From Hydrangea macrophylla (taxonomy: Eukaryota > Streptophyta > Magnoliopsida > Cornales > Hydrangeaceae): DNA of 64,000 bases. The stretch spans positions 104,829,450-104,893,449 of the forward strand of contig CM066992.1 in NCBI GenBank assembly GCA_033977485.1, in the 5' to 3' direction. The notes beneath the pieces are model-generated. The model was not told the origin of the DNA. It saw only the letters and a list, made by a program, of their open reading frames with translations, and searched no databases. Positions 47,262 to 61,313 of this stretch are shown piece by piece. The position numbers and the translations under genes were made by a program. The stretch's first letter is position 1. Every line of letters begins with the position of its first letter.

Positions 47262-50200
47262 ATAGTCTCATCTGAAACCAACTAGCTCATGAACCCACAG
47301 AGGTGCTGATTGAGTCGATCATTATGAGAGGGAAAGAGGATTACCTAAACATTCAAAAACGAGTCAAAAAAGAGAGAAATACCACAAAAGTCAATACCAC
47401 ATTTTACTTGGAACTCCTGAGAATTAAGTCGAACAGACTACATTCCCCAACAACTGTAACGTTTATCACTCTGTTTCCTTGACAAGTTTTCTCTCTCTCT
47501 TCTCGTTTCCCAGCATCCCGGTTACTTACCCCTCCACTAACATGAAGATTATACTCACACGCTATGAAAAAACCATCATGGATGGACGCATGTCTTCTAA
47601 TCTCAAAAGCCCAGACAGAGAAAATTGTAGACAGCTATTAGCTAGTGATTATTTATCAGATGCAAATATTTACGACAGCTACTGTCACAAGTGTGAATGC
47701 AGCAATTGCAGAATTGAGCATCACGTGCAAAGTCTGACCACTGTAATGTCAATTATGAAGCACCTAAAAAGGAAAATCTGAGTGTGCAAGACAACTTTTA
47801 TGTAAAAGAGGCATACCTCTGGAGCCATCCATCGGTATGTTCCTGTTTCTGCTGTCATGACTCCAGATTGAGCTTTCACTCTGGCAACTCCAAAATCAGC
47901 CACCTTAACAACCTGAGACATAAAGCCAAACATTTTATAGCTACACTTTGACATGACACAAGTTTATCAATTGTTTATCATGATGTCATGACTCCAGATT
48001 GAGCTTTCACTCTGGCAACTCCAAAATCAGCCACCTTAACAACCTGAGACATAAAGCCAAACATTTTATAGCTACACTTTGACATGATACAAGTTTATCA
48101 ATTGTTTATCATGATCAGTCCACAAGCCTCAATGTGAGGGCCACAAGTCTTACGGAGACTTCTGTGAAAACAGAGAAGGTTACGAGGCAAAAGCAAAAAA
48201 GCATCAAGCTAAGGGAAAATTTATGCAGTTATTGGAACCAATTACAAATCCATAAATTGCTAGTGACATGAAACAGATGTCTATGAATTTTCTTAAGAGT
48301 TAAGAGTGATATTACTATTGGAATGTCCCACACACCCATTTATTGGCCCATCTCTGCGGTTTATAAAGCTTTAGTTCCCCTCTCCTTAACACCCGGGTTT
48401 AAAAGAGCTAAATGGGTTGGGCCTTACAAGTGGTATCAGAACCAGGTTGGGCTTGTCTTTCGGCGCGCCGAGTGTCCGGCTGCTGTGGTCCAGGGTATGC
48501 CGAGTGACCGGCTTGTAAACATTTATGATTCAAGCTTAGCGTTAAGACAAGAGTCTCAGCCCTATTTGTATTAAACGTCAAAGAAGGAAATTACAATAGT
48601 ACCCTTAGGCAACAATCCAAAGATAAAAAACAACTAACAGCTAAGAGTAACCTAATAATTAGCTAATATTAGATAATACAAAGCTCATCTCAACACTCCC
48701 CCTCAAGCTGGTGCGAAGATATCTCGCATGCCCAGCTTGCTAAGATACTAATGATGAGTCCTACTTCTAAGACCTTTGGTAAGGATATCTACCAATTGTT
48801 CACTAGACTTCACAAATGGGATACAGATCACTCCACTGCTCAATTTCTCCTTGATGAAGTGTCTGTCAATTTCAACATGCTTAGTTTGGACATGTTGTAC
48901 TGGGTTATGTGCAATACTGATGGCTGCTTATTATCACAGTACAACCTCATAGAATCTGTAGGCTCAAGTCTAAGATCTTTCAATAGAATTTTTATCCACA
49001 GTAGTTTGCAAATTCCCTGGGACATGGCTCGGAATTCAGCTTCAACACTTAATCTAGATACCACGGCATATTTCTTGCTACACTAGGTGACAAGATTTCC
49101 TCCAACAAAGGTGCAATATCTTGAGGTAGACCTCCTATCCGTGGCAGAGCCTGCCCAGTGTGCATCTGTATAACCTTCTACCTGAAGATGATCATGTAAA
49201 CCAAAGAATAGACCTTTCCCAGGCGCTAACTTTAAATATCTAAGAATTCGAAGAACAACACCATACTAAGACTCGCGGGGAGCATGCATATAGTAACAAC
49301 GCTTATAGCAAAAGTGATGTCAGGACGAGTATGTGACAAGTAAATTAACTTGCTCACCAATCTCTGGTATCTCCCCCTATCAACCACTGCTCCATCTGTG
49401 TCATCCCCTAGCTTCTAATTAGCTTCCATAGGAGTGTCACATGCCTTACTTCCAAGCATACCAGTTTCGTTGAGAAGATCAAGAACATATTTCCTCTGGG
49501 AGATAAAGAATCCTCGTTTGCTTCTAGCCACCTCAATTCCCAGAAAGTACTTGAGATTTCCCAAGTCTTTTATTTCAAACTCCTTGGCCAGATATTTCTT
49601 CAACTCCTGCATATCTTCCACACCGTCTCCTGTCAAGACAATATCATCCACATACACTATCAGTACAGTGACTTTCCCTTGTGAAGAATGCCTAATGAAT
49701 AATGTATGATCGCTCGACTTTGTTTAAAGCCATATTTCACCATAGCTTGAGTAAATCTTTCGAACCACGCTGCTCTTAGAGACTGTTTTAGCCCATACAG
49801 GGATTTTTTAAGCCTGCAAACTTTCCCTTTGGTTTTAGAGTCTTCAAAGCCTGGAGGAATATCCATATATATTTCTTCTGCCAAATCTCCATATAGACAC
49901 GCATTTTTTACATCAAACTGATAAAGAGGCCAATTTAAGTTGGCAGCAAGGGATAAAAGAATTCTCACAGTATTCATCTTAGCAACTGGAGCAAATGTTT
50001 CCTCATAATCTACCCCATAGGTTTGTGTAAAACCTTTTGCAACTAACTGGGTTTTGTACCTTTCAATAGATCCGTCTGCCTTATGCTTGACTGTAAACAC
50101 CCACTGTCTTATGCCCTCTAGGTCAACTAATTCCCAGGTGCTATTTTTGTGGAGGGGTTTCATCTCCTCAATCATAGCATTCTTCCAATTGGGATCGGTG

Positions 50201-53200
50201 AGTGCATCCTGTACATGGTTAGGTACAGACACAGAAGGAAGATTGGACACAAAAGCTTTATGAGAAGGAAAGAGGCGACTATATGAGATGAATTTAGATA
50301 TGGGGTGTTGAGTACATGACCTAACACCCTTACGAGTAGCAATCGGAATATCTAAATCATCAATGGCAGAAGTAGAATTATGACAGGAGAATCAATACCA
50401 GGAGTAGAATCAGAGTTACCTAGGTTCTCATCTGGAGTAGGAGAGTGGAGTGGCGGATCTGGAGCAATGGTCTTATTTTTCACCCTCCAAGTTCTTCTCT
50501 GATATACTATATCCTCTTCTTCTGGGTTCCCTCCTCTTTTCCTGGGTTCTTCATCTGCCTCTCTATCTATTACATCCTCATTTTCAATAGTCCCCAATAT
50601 CTCAAATGGATTAGACCCAGGAACATTAGGCACAGGGATAGCAAGTACATCACTAGGAGTAGAAACCTCATCAAGCAACTCTTCTATATGTCCATTCCCC
50701 CTGAAGAGGAGTCTGAGGAGTGAAATAATACAGTTCCTCAAAAAAGGTGACATCCATGGAGACATACCACTTCCGGGTAGGAGGGTGGTAACATTTATAG
50801 CCTAACTGTGTTGTGTAGGAGAGTAACCAACAAAGACACATTTGATAGCATGAGGATCAAGTTTTCCTCGTGTTGGAGCATGGTTATGAACAAAACATAC
50901 ACAACCAAAGACTTTAGGAGGAATAGAAAACAAGGCAGAAGGACTAGAGAGTACTTCAACCGGAGACTTAATGTTGAGTACTTGAGTGGGTAACCGATTG
51001 ATGAGATAGGTAGTAGTTAAGATTGCTTCTCCCTAGAAAGACTTTGGAGCCTGAGCAGAGAATAACATAGACCAAGCAGTGTTTAAGAGATGCCTATTCT
51101 TGCGTTCAGCAACCCCATTTTGTTGTGGGGGTGTTGGTGCAAGATTATTGATGAATTATGCCATGATCCACAAAATAATGCTCAAGACCAGATTTAAAGT
51201 ACTCCCCCCATTATCTGAACGAATAATTTTGACATGGGCATCAAATTGAGTACAAATCATTTTATGAAATTTTTTTAAAATGGAGTGAACTTCACTCTTT
51301 TCTTTCATCATGTATACCCAAGAAGCACGAGAAAAATCAGTAATGAATGTGACAAACCATCTCTGACTTGTAAGTGTAACAACACGGGAAGCCCCCCAAA
51401 TATCATAATGAATAAGAGAAAAAGGACTAGTACTTCTATTATTACTGGGATAAAAAGAAGCACGGTGGTGCTTTCCAAGTTCACAATCTTCGCACCGAAA
51501 AGTGGATACATTTTTATTGGATACTAAAGAGGGAAATAAAAACTGAAGTAAACCAAAAGCAGGATGTCTTAGACGTCTATGCCAAAGTATGATATCACCA
51601 AATTTAGAGCCAGCTAAAGTAGAATGATGTGCCAGATGAGGTTGTTCCTATGGTTCCAGAAGATAAAGACCATTCTTCTCTACCACTGCCAATCGTCCTC
51701 CTCATGATAAGATCCTAAAACACACAATGAGAAGGGAAAAATGTGACACTATAATTGTGATCACAGGTAATACGACTGATAGATAAGAGATTATTGATAA
51801 AACTAGGAACATACAAAACAGAAGATAAAGATAATGTGGGAGAGACACGGACTAAACCTTTGCCTGAAACCGAAGAGACGGTTCCATCTGCAATCTTGAC
51901 TTTATCTTGTCCTGAATATGGTGTATAATCAGAAAACACGGGGGAGGAACCAATCATATGATCAGAAGCCCCTGAATCAATAATCCAAGGGTAACTAGAT
52001 TGGGAATGGAATGCACTCACAGAAGTGGCTAAGTTACCTGAATGAGCAAAAGATGATGAGGCAATAGTAGGTGTATCCAGTTGAGACATCAAGCGGCAAA
52101 GAGTTTCCAATTCTGAAGAAGATAATGCGGTGTATGAAGAAGAAGGAATATCATCAACAATTGAGGAATCAACAACCTCTGTACAATGAACACGAGAACT
52201 GGCAAAATTTCCCTTTCTGGAATAAGTGCTGGCCATGGTCTCCCAAATATCCTGGGCAGTCGCCATGTCCAAAAAATCTTCAGCAATCTCTGGAACCATA
52301 GAGTGGCAAAGTCAAGTCATGACAGTGGAGTTCTCCACCTCCCACTTGTCATAAGAGGCATCCTCGGTGTTAGGTGCTTGAATTTCTCCGATGATATACC
52401 CCATCTTTCCTCTGCCCTTTAGGGACATGATTATAGATCTGGACCGGTAAGTAGTTTTGGCCATTGAAAAGTGACGTAGTGAGTTTAACGTTCGGGCTAT
52501 CGATGGGAACAACAATAACATGTTCACCCATAGGCAACTGTGTATTCACGTTGGATTTTGTTGGATCCCTCATCGTGAATCAACAAAAAATAAAAATAAA
52601 TAAATAAATAAATAATACCCGCAACGAACATGTTGGAATGGCTGATTTTATGTTGGAATTGGCTGATTTTATGATGACATGATTCTTATCTTTATTGGTC
52701 ATGTTAACCATCTTTATTGTCTTTAATTCTCTTTTATTGCCTTTCCTTTTATTCTCTATTTGTAAAGCTATATATACATGGAGATGAATATGAATAAATT
52801 TATCCTTTTCCCTTTTTTCAAGTTGGTATCAGAGTCTAACTCGATTTTGGCATTGTTTCCCTGCTTCCCGCCGGCCCTCGCTTTGCTTTCGGTTTTAAGA
52901 CTCAGTTCGACGACCCTCCCTACGCCGACTCCAATCTTCCCATACGTGCGTCGTTCAACCCTCGGTCAGCCTTCGGGCCATGTCTAGCCCTCGGTCAGCC
53001 CCTTCGGGCCTTGTCCAGCCCTAGGCCAACCCCATTTGGGTCTTGTCCAGCCTTTGGCTAGTCCTTTTGAAAGGGGGGGGGATTGGAGTATATTATGGTG
53101 ACTTGAACCTTCAAGATTTGGGTCTATTGTTGCAACCACTGTTACTTTTTTTGAACAAGAAGTTGGCTTTTCTGGTGTTTACTGTGGATGATCATTCCCA

Positions 53201-56200
53201 CTGTCTCACACTCTATTGGTGGATGGTATTTCCCACTCTTACCAACTTTCATGAACAGTCTTGTTGTAACCTTATTGTTCCAAACATTTGTGGTTTATAT
53301 CCACCTTCAGTTCGCGGGGGAGTGTTGGAATGGCTGATTTTATGATGACATGATTCTTATCTTTATTGGTCATGTTGACCATCTTTATTGTCTTTAATTC
53401 TCTTTTATTGTCTTTCCTTTTATTCTCTCTTTGTAAAGCTATATATACATGGGGATGAATATGAATAAAATTATCCTTTTTCCCTTTTTTCAAATTGGTA
53501 TATGAGGAAAAGAAACTAGTACCAACGGACACGGAGGCCACAATAAAAAATCAGAACACTATAGAGATGCCAGAGTATCAGTCTGTGGATCAAATGTCCA
53601 TGAATGGACTAGAAGACAACCTATGGAGATTAAACTCCAATCAAAATAGCAGATGGGTAAGGAATTTGGGCAGGGACTGTCGGCTAGGGCTTAGACCAGC
53701 ATGGGGGGTTGCGGCTGGTAGGGGCTGCGTCTGGGCTGGGTAGGATTGGTGGACGCTGCGGCTGGGCTGGGTAGGGCTGGTGGAGGCTACGACTGGTCTA
53801 GGTTGGCATGAGGGAGGCTGCGGCTGGTATGGGTTGGTGTCTAGAGGGTGGCGCAGGGAGTGGTGGTTGGATGGGTGATGGTGGTGTTTCTCTCTAAGAG
53901 AGGCTCTGATACCATATGTAAACATTTATGATTCAAGTTTAGGGTTAAGACAAGAGTCTCAGCCCTATTTGTATTAAACATCAAAGAAGGAAATTACAGT
54001 TGTACCCTTGGGGAACAATCCAAAGATAAAAAAACAACTAACGAACAGCTAAGAGTAACCTAATAATTAGCTAATATTAGATAATACAAAGCTCATCTCA
54101 ACACGACTCTTGTGGTTTAGGGGGTGTGTTGGAATGTCCAACATCGCCCATTTATTGCCCCCTCTGTGCGATTTATAAAGTTTTAGTTCCCCTCTCCTTA
54201 ACACCTGGGTTTTAAGGAGTTGAATGGGCTGGGCCTTACAAGGCTCACATATCAGCAAAGTAAACGAGGTCAGTCGCTAAAACCAATTTTATGAATACTA
54301 CTCTGTCTGTTGGTGAATATAGGGATATCATGATGGGAGGCTTTAAGAAACATGTCAGTATCTAACTTGACCCCAAAGCTAGGTACCAAGGATAAAAAAA
54401 GAACTTGACCCAAATACTTGACATTATATAACTGATTGTGGGATCCACCTACACGAGACCTCAACAATCTCTCCCTTCATGTTTGACCTACCATTTAAGT
54501 TCATTCTCCTAACATATGAACCTCTACCCTTAGGAAGCCTTGCACACAATTATTCTTCAAGTACAGCATGTGTTAAACACATCGTATCATACATATAGTC
54601 TTGTTATAAGTGAACATTCACAGGCACGCTTGGAGAATTCAATCTTATTATGGTGTTATAGAAACACAAGGTCCCCCATACGATGCTTAAAGGCCATATA
54701 TCAGACTTGTAGTATGTCATTCTGTTAGACATACTCTTTAATTGGTACCTTGGAAATTGTTAATACCCTAGCACCTGTCACCATCACCTACCGATGCCCG
54801 ATCATCAACTGCAATATTGTTACTTTTCCTATTATTACAAATGATGCTGCCATTATTGTTTGTTCTAATTACCATTACTTTTCCTAAAATTTACAAATAA
54901 ACCAAGTACTTGTCGCACTCTATTACACTACGGCTTTTACCTCAAAATTTTAAAATTATTTTCAAAGGAGCCAGTGTGCGGTGTCCAGCGGTGTTGCTGC
55001 ATGTCTGACGTGGAAAGCTATCAGACAAGTTTTTTCTTTTGTTCAAATTGAAGTGTCCGATACTTTCCTAATTATTGACACGAAGTAATTATTTTTTAGA
55101 AGCACCAAAACGGGAACTATGTACACATGACTTACAAAAACAGGATAAGAAGTAAGAACAATATGTCCTTCCCAAAACTTTTCCAAAGAATCAGTCAATA
55201 AAGATAACTTCAAGTAATCCAAATGAATTGAGTGCTTGATATGCAATTCTTGATACCCATTAGGGATCTCCAGCCCTTCAAAAGGCCTTCTATTCCTCTC
55301 GTCCCTATATACCACCATCCACTTGACAAACCTCTTCGACTATCCTTCCACCTTGCAGCCTCTTCACCTAGATACCGAGGACGTATCTATGCATGGAGAT
55401 CCCAACACTAAATTATCAGGCTCACTGCGAGTTCATGTCATCTAGTTAGCAAGTTCTAATCAGCTGAGGCAATCTTAAGGCCCAAAAGACTCCATGAGTG
55501 GGGCTGAACAAATTGAGTTTGAAACTAAACAGCGAAGCTGATCATAAAACGTTCAGTAAGAAACCAAACTATGATAGATTAGCCTTAATATTTTATGTGA
55601 ATATCGTATATTTCCTGAAATACAGACATCTTTAGAACAGCCAATTGAATGTATAAGAGGCTTAATTCCTCCTATCTACCCGACACCTCGAGGTCAGCAC
55701 AAGATTCAAATAAATGGTCACCCTTTTCCATTCTTTTTATCCTCAATTTCCAGAATATATATTGAAGAAAAAGCAGTGATAGCAAAGTACCAAGGTTAAT
55801 AGAGTAACCATAATATTTGGGCAATAAATTCAGTCAAGAAAACCAGAAGGGAAGAATTGAATTTTTAAACTCACATAATATGCATCCTGCCTAAAAGGCT
55901 ATTTTATACTAATCAAAACTACTCCAAAACCCTATTTAAACTTAAATCCAAGGGCCTTAGGTCAATTCTAATTTGTGATGAAAAAAGAAAAGGAAGAAAT
56001 ACCTGAAAGAAAGGATGCTACAATAAAATAAACATTGTTTCTACAGTAATTGTTACAGTTGCATAAACAGAACTGTGACAATAACTTGAGCGGTAACTAA
56101 CAACCAAAACTGACTGAGTTTAAAATTTTTAAAAAGGAGTAAAAACGATAACATTATCTCTTCTTTAGTTACTTCCTTTGGTCTGTTTTCTCCAACAAAT

Positions 56201-59200
56201 CAAGTGCAATATGGCCCACATAAAGATACATTTCTAACTAAAGCAAGGCGAAAAATACTCTAGATTGAGAACCTAGAGAAAAGAAATGTACAAGCAAGAA
56301 GATGAACAATCACATTATTTAAGTATTAGATGAAGCATAAAATTCTGTGAAGGACCGATTCAAAATAGTATGAAAGGTACGATTCAGAATTAACATTTTT
56401 GTAGCATCTTACATCATTTTCATCCATCAGAAGATTAGCAGCCTTTAAGTCCCTGTGAATTATACTATTCTGGTGGAGGTAGTTCATTCCCTTCGATATA
56501 TCCATTGCTACCTTGAGTAAAGCTGGAAGCTTAAAAGTGCCCTTTTGTTTGTGTAGATAGTCGTACACACTTCCCCCAGACATAAATTCTGGAAATAAAG
56601 AAGAAACAAAAGGAAACCTATGAAGAAGTTAACAATTAGAAAAGAAATTCCCCCCAAAGAGAACTCAACTCAAACTCTTAAGTACGAAAAGATCCTCATT
56701 ACCTAATACCAGAGACATAGGGAACACAAGAAGTTACCTGTAACAATGCATAAGCTTGGAGGTTTGGTACATGCACCTATAAATTGGACAACATTCTTGT
56801 GTCGCACTTTCCTGCATATGATGAGAGAGATAAAGCACATGCATTAGAAACTGCATATGATAAAAGAGATAACGCACATGCATTAGAAAAAGTTTCTACG
56901 AGAGATTTACATTGAGATGTGTCCCTCAAAAAAAAGAAGCAAACCAAAATAAATAGACCCATTCGTTCTTATCAGTAATTTTTTTCTTTTCTTTTTTTAA
57001 TTTTAAATGTTGTGTTGGTGCACAAAAAAGCATACACTGCACAGGGATTGTCGATGAAACAACAGTTAGGAATGGCAAGTTACACTGCACAGGGATTGTC
57101 GATGAAACAACAGTTAGGAATGGCAAGTTACACTGCACAGGAATAATCGATGAAACAACAGTTAGGACTGGCAAGTTACGAAAGACAGCTCATTGCCAAT
57201 ATTTGGCACGTAAGATTACCAAAGAAACCATTTTGGTGTCCAATGTATACATATATTGAATAATCAAGAATTAATATGACTTCCTGAAACACCTAAAAAG
57301 GTTTTAACCATCACAACCGTTAAATAGGAAATGCCTGTTTTGAAAAAATACTTGTAAGTTATTTGGAGAGAAACTCCAATGTGGCCCTAGAAAACTAACA
57401 CATTTTATACCATATGCTGGTCAGAGAATGGATGCTGACAGAGTCAACCAGCGCAACAAACAATGCAGAGATATAATTGACAGACCTCATCATAAGTACT
57501 TCTTGTGCAAACTCTTTCTGCATATCCGAATTTACACGCTCAGGCTTGAGGACTTTGATAGCTACTTCCTGACTACAGTATGTACCTCTGTATCTGAATT
57601 GAACGAAATAGACAATTAATTGAAGACACATATCACAACCAGAACATGTATAAGATTCAATAAACTTACAGATCACCATATGACCCAGACGCAACTCTGT
57701 TCTCAAATTTCAGAAGTTGAGGATCGATTTCCCAGACATCATTCCCATCATTAGGTATTCTCAAGTGGTCAAAGTCACAGTTGATCCCTATTTGCTCATG
57801 TTTGTCTAAAGGAGATAAGGAATGATGATTTGGCCAAGACTTCTTCTGTATAACAACTCAAACACCCAGTTAAAAGTCAACTTCATTAGTGATTGTATGT
57901 AAAATTGACATAGAGAATGAAAAATCCATTCAACAAGTACACACAGAATCTATATAAATCCTGTACACTATTCACAAACTTAACATTGCAAGGGACCTGG
58001 CATGAAGTACCTCAATCTTCAAAACCTCATTTTCTAGCACAGTTCGGAGCTGATCAGTTTCCTGAAATTCACAAGAAGCCAGTCAAAAGTGTCTAGTAAT
58101 CTTGAAATGACAGAAGGAGAAAAGTACATACTAGCTTGGTAATTATCATAACTAATTTCGATACATTAGTGTATCAGTATCTTGAGAAAGTATCAAAGGA
58201 AGTGCTCTCGTGCTCATGCACACTCGAAATAGTTATCGAAACAAAATTGCAGTCACATCCCACCCACCAACTTTGCAAAAGAATCAATCAAACTAGAAAC
58301 TCTTCCCATAATCCAAAAAAAAGAGCTCAAATATGTTTGAAAGTCAATACGTAATCGGCAATTCAACCCTTTGGAAAGATTTCCTATTCCTCTCTCCACA
58401 AAAATACTGAAAAGGTGAATCACAACTGACTGCCACATTACTCTGGAATTCCTACTTACTCGATAAACACTTTGTCCAGTAAGCACATCCTTTGTCAACC
58501 TAGTTAGAAAGACGCATGGTTTTGAAAACCGGACCGGACCGGCCGGTTCAACCGGTTGGACCGTCGACCGGTCCGTTTTCCGGTCCGGTTTGACTCGGTA
58601 ACCGTTATCGGCACCAAAACCGCCCAAAACCGGTGAGAACCGTTCGGAAACCGTTCAGAACCGTTCAAAAACCGTTTTTTTTTTACCAAAACCGCTCAAA
58701 ATCGTTTTTTTCCTACAAAAGTTTTATTTTTTATTTATTTTTTATTTTTATTTCCCTTACATTTTTTTGAATCTCTTAATAATTTATACTAGTGTGAAAA
58801 TAAAATTTGAATTTTTGTGTATTTTTGTATTTTTTTTTTGTGTATATTTACTTATTAAGACTTATGTATAAATATAAATAATTAAATATTACATAATTAT
58901 GACATCACGGGTTGATTACGGTTCACCCGACGGTTGAACCTCTAACCCGTGACCCGGTCAATTTTCCGGTTCGATGAACGGTCCGGTTTTCAAAACACTG
59001 GAAAGACGATATAGCCCAAACCATTCTAGTCACTGGAAAATGTAAAAGCAAATGATTTTTTTTTTCATCCCATTTGAACATGCAACCAAGGTATACAACA
59101 GCATACTTTAAGCAGATTGTCAATGGGTAAGGTCCTCCTAACCATCACTGTTAGGCCAAAGAAGGCAACTTTGGGGATGATCTTTAGTATACCCAATAGC

Positions 59201-61280
59201 CTTCTGCAATATCACTCCAGATGGGTCCCCCTTAAGCCACTAGTGTCTGTCAACTACAGTCCATAGCAACATCTCTAACCTTTCATCACCCAAAGAAAAA
59301 ACATCTCGAGCCTTCTAAAATAACATTAAGCATGCGATCCTGTGATAATGTTGCGTTTTCCATCTCGACAACTTTATATGGATGAATTGCAAAAATCAAT
59401 ATAAAGAGTTCTATTCCAAGATCTTAATAGTGCACACACGAATAAAAACAAAGCAGAACTTGAAAGTATGGTATACAGGTCCCTCGGTCTACTTTCCACA
59501 AGCAAAAAGGCATTGTAAACATAACTGAATGGAAAATGATGAAAAAAAAATTTACCTCATAAGGCCACCCATCAACAACAAAGACATCTAAGGAGTAACC
59601 ATCTATTGTGGAAAAAGCATGTGCTTCCTGGATGTTTAAACCAACCTCAGCAAGTAATAACGTCAGCTGCAAAACTCGAATAATTCAGTGACCGTGAGGA
59701 GTGGAAGAACTAGCATACAGTCAAAAGATATAATGTGGTTTCAGATTATGCATCACGACCCTCATGCGTAAGCTCGACATCAGAAACTCAAGTGCCAAAA
59801 TTCAACGCTTCAGGAGTAAATTAACAAGAATCATTGAAAATGCATGGATGCATACATGCAAAATCTCCATTTCTTAGATTAACCTCCTTTCTTGGAACCC
59901 ACAGGACGTCAACACAGAGACAGTGCAGATCACAATTCCAAACACAAGAAAGATTATTCTTTACCCCCTTGATGGGATGAACACACAACTTCTGAATAAG
60001 AAAAAGAGCCTTTTTTAAATTTAAAACCTTTCAGATGGTAATTGAACACCAAATGTACTGGCTACATTGCATTGTTGGAGCACATGGTGCACTTGTAACC
60101 TAAGATATGGCACATTCATATTCCAATATGTGAGATATATATATATATATATATCAATGTGGAACCTCATAGTAATTTATCCTCCCATGACCAGGAAGAA
60201 AGGAAAGTAAAACATGAAGAGAGATGAGGTGTTTAGTTAATGGATATGTTATGGTTATTGGAACCAATATAAACCTAATACGAATAATGGTTTTACAAAG
60301 TAAGCAAAGCTTTTCAAGAACCTAATTTATATCAAGACAAGATACTGGAATCAGATTTGCAACAAATGTCTGGGGAATTGGGTATAAGATAAAGCTTATT
60401 TGAGACCAACAATTCGTTATTTGGGATTTCTGAGAGACTTTAGTCTGATTGCTTAGAACTTCTTTCACAGCTTTTTCGAAAATCGATGCACTTTGAAGCT
60501 AAAAAAAAAAAGCAGCTTAAATCAGAAGCAACAATTTGCCACTTCTTCGAAAATTTATTAAAGAAAAAAATCTTTTATTCACAAAACAATATCAAATGGG
60601 CTCTAAGAAAATCTGGACTTTCTGACTTTTTCACTGGTCCAAAAGCAGGAAAAGTTCACGGAAACCGTAACACCCTAAGTCTGCTCCCATAGGCGAAAAC
60701 ACTTAAGCCCAAGCTACTAGTAGAAAACTGATGGAGCTCTATAAGCTAACCATACCCTTATTACTTCATCGATGTGGGTTACCACAATTCCCCCACTCAA
60801 ATACGCGACGTCCTCATCACATCATATGGCCCCCGTGGCCAATAACTTTCCGGGAAATGTAGGATGCACCTCCATTTAAGATAATATTACCATATAAAGA
60901 ACTCTTTTTATTTGAGATAGATCTAAAGAAGTGTAATAGAGGCACTCAGAACTATTGAATCATGTAAAGATATGATAGGCGTACAAGAATAAGCCAACAC
61001 AATAACTACCTGACTGAGAAGCTTTGGTTTGTCATCCGTTGAGAAGGTGATTTCATGCATGGGCCTACATATTTGCCAAACACGTGTAAACAAAAGCCTT
61101 ACAATTAGAACGTGTGATAGTGGTGCTTACTAACTAGAAATACTACAAAAACCAAGCAATTGATATGGACTAGAAGGATTTATCAAGATTACTTAAGATC
61201 AACAGATGGATGAGATAAGTAAGAGATCTCGAACTTAATGTTATCAACTATCCTGTTTATGGCTTCCTCATCAGAGCAGA

Positions 61281-61313
<33 letters not shown>

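Larger units (their letters stand above)
48514..54103 (-). mobile_element. Ty1/copia LTR retrotransposon
   Basis: LTRs of 182 bp (48514-48695) and 187 bp (53917-54103) have ends TGTTGAGATGAG and ATGTTTACA in element sense. The primer-binding site TGGTATCAGAGCC (complement of 53902-53914) fits initiator tRNA-Met, and the polypurine tract GAGGGGGAG abuts the 3' LTR at 48696. Flanking 5-mers CGGCT and CGACT differ at one base. Coding order gag, protease, integrase, RT, RNase H is that of copia. A small LTR element sits in its leader (52631-53492). Confidence 0.93.
48316..54240 (+). mobile_element. TRIM element split by a copia insertion
   Basis: Short LTRs at 48316-48428 (113 bp) and 54127-54240 (114 bp) share GGAATGTCC, TTAGTTCCCCTCTCCTTAAC and GGGCCTTACA. 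The first starts TATTGG, the second TGTTGG. The primer-binding motif TGGTATCAGAACC (48432) follows the first LTR, and GGTTTAGGGGGTG precedes the second. Without the copia element the whole would be about 330 bp. I found no target duplication around the TRIM itself. Confidence 0.78.
47913..56412 (-). other. 8.5-kb STY kinase intron
   Basis: Separates the exon ending in the [15 protein letters not shown] block from the exon beginning VVKVADFG. The donor is GTAAGA. About 5.9 kb of it is the nested TRIM/copia/short-LTR stack at 48316-54240. 54241-56412 is AT-rich without a further gene. Confidence 0.9.

Noticed and set aside
48432..48444. TGGTATCAGAACC and similar motifs as tRNA gene pieces
   Set aside because: They follow LTR ends directly and are primer-binding sites; no cloverleaf can be made around them.
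53043..53345. 100-codon plus-strand frame
   Set aside because: It lies in the interior of the small LTR element and ends in its polypurine tract; only a remnant of a copia pol end is visible.
48311..54245. Target duplication of the outer TRIM
   Set aside because: ATTAC before and AGGCT after do not match, so I make no claim of a duplication.
58253..58689. Minus-strand frames with Arg/Thr-rich repeats
   Set aside because: Translation of the CCGGTCCG-rich end of the hAT MITE at 58515.
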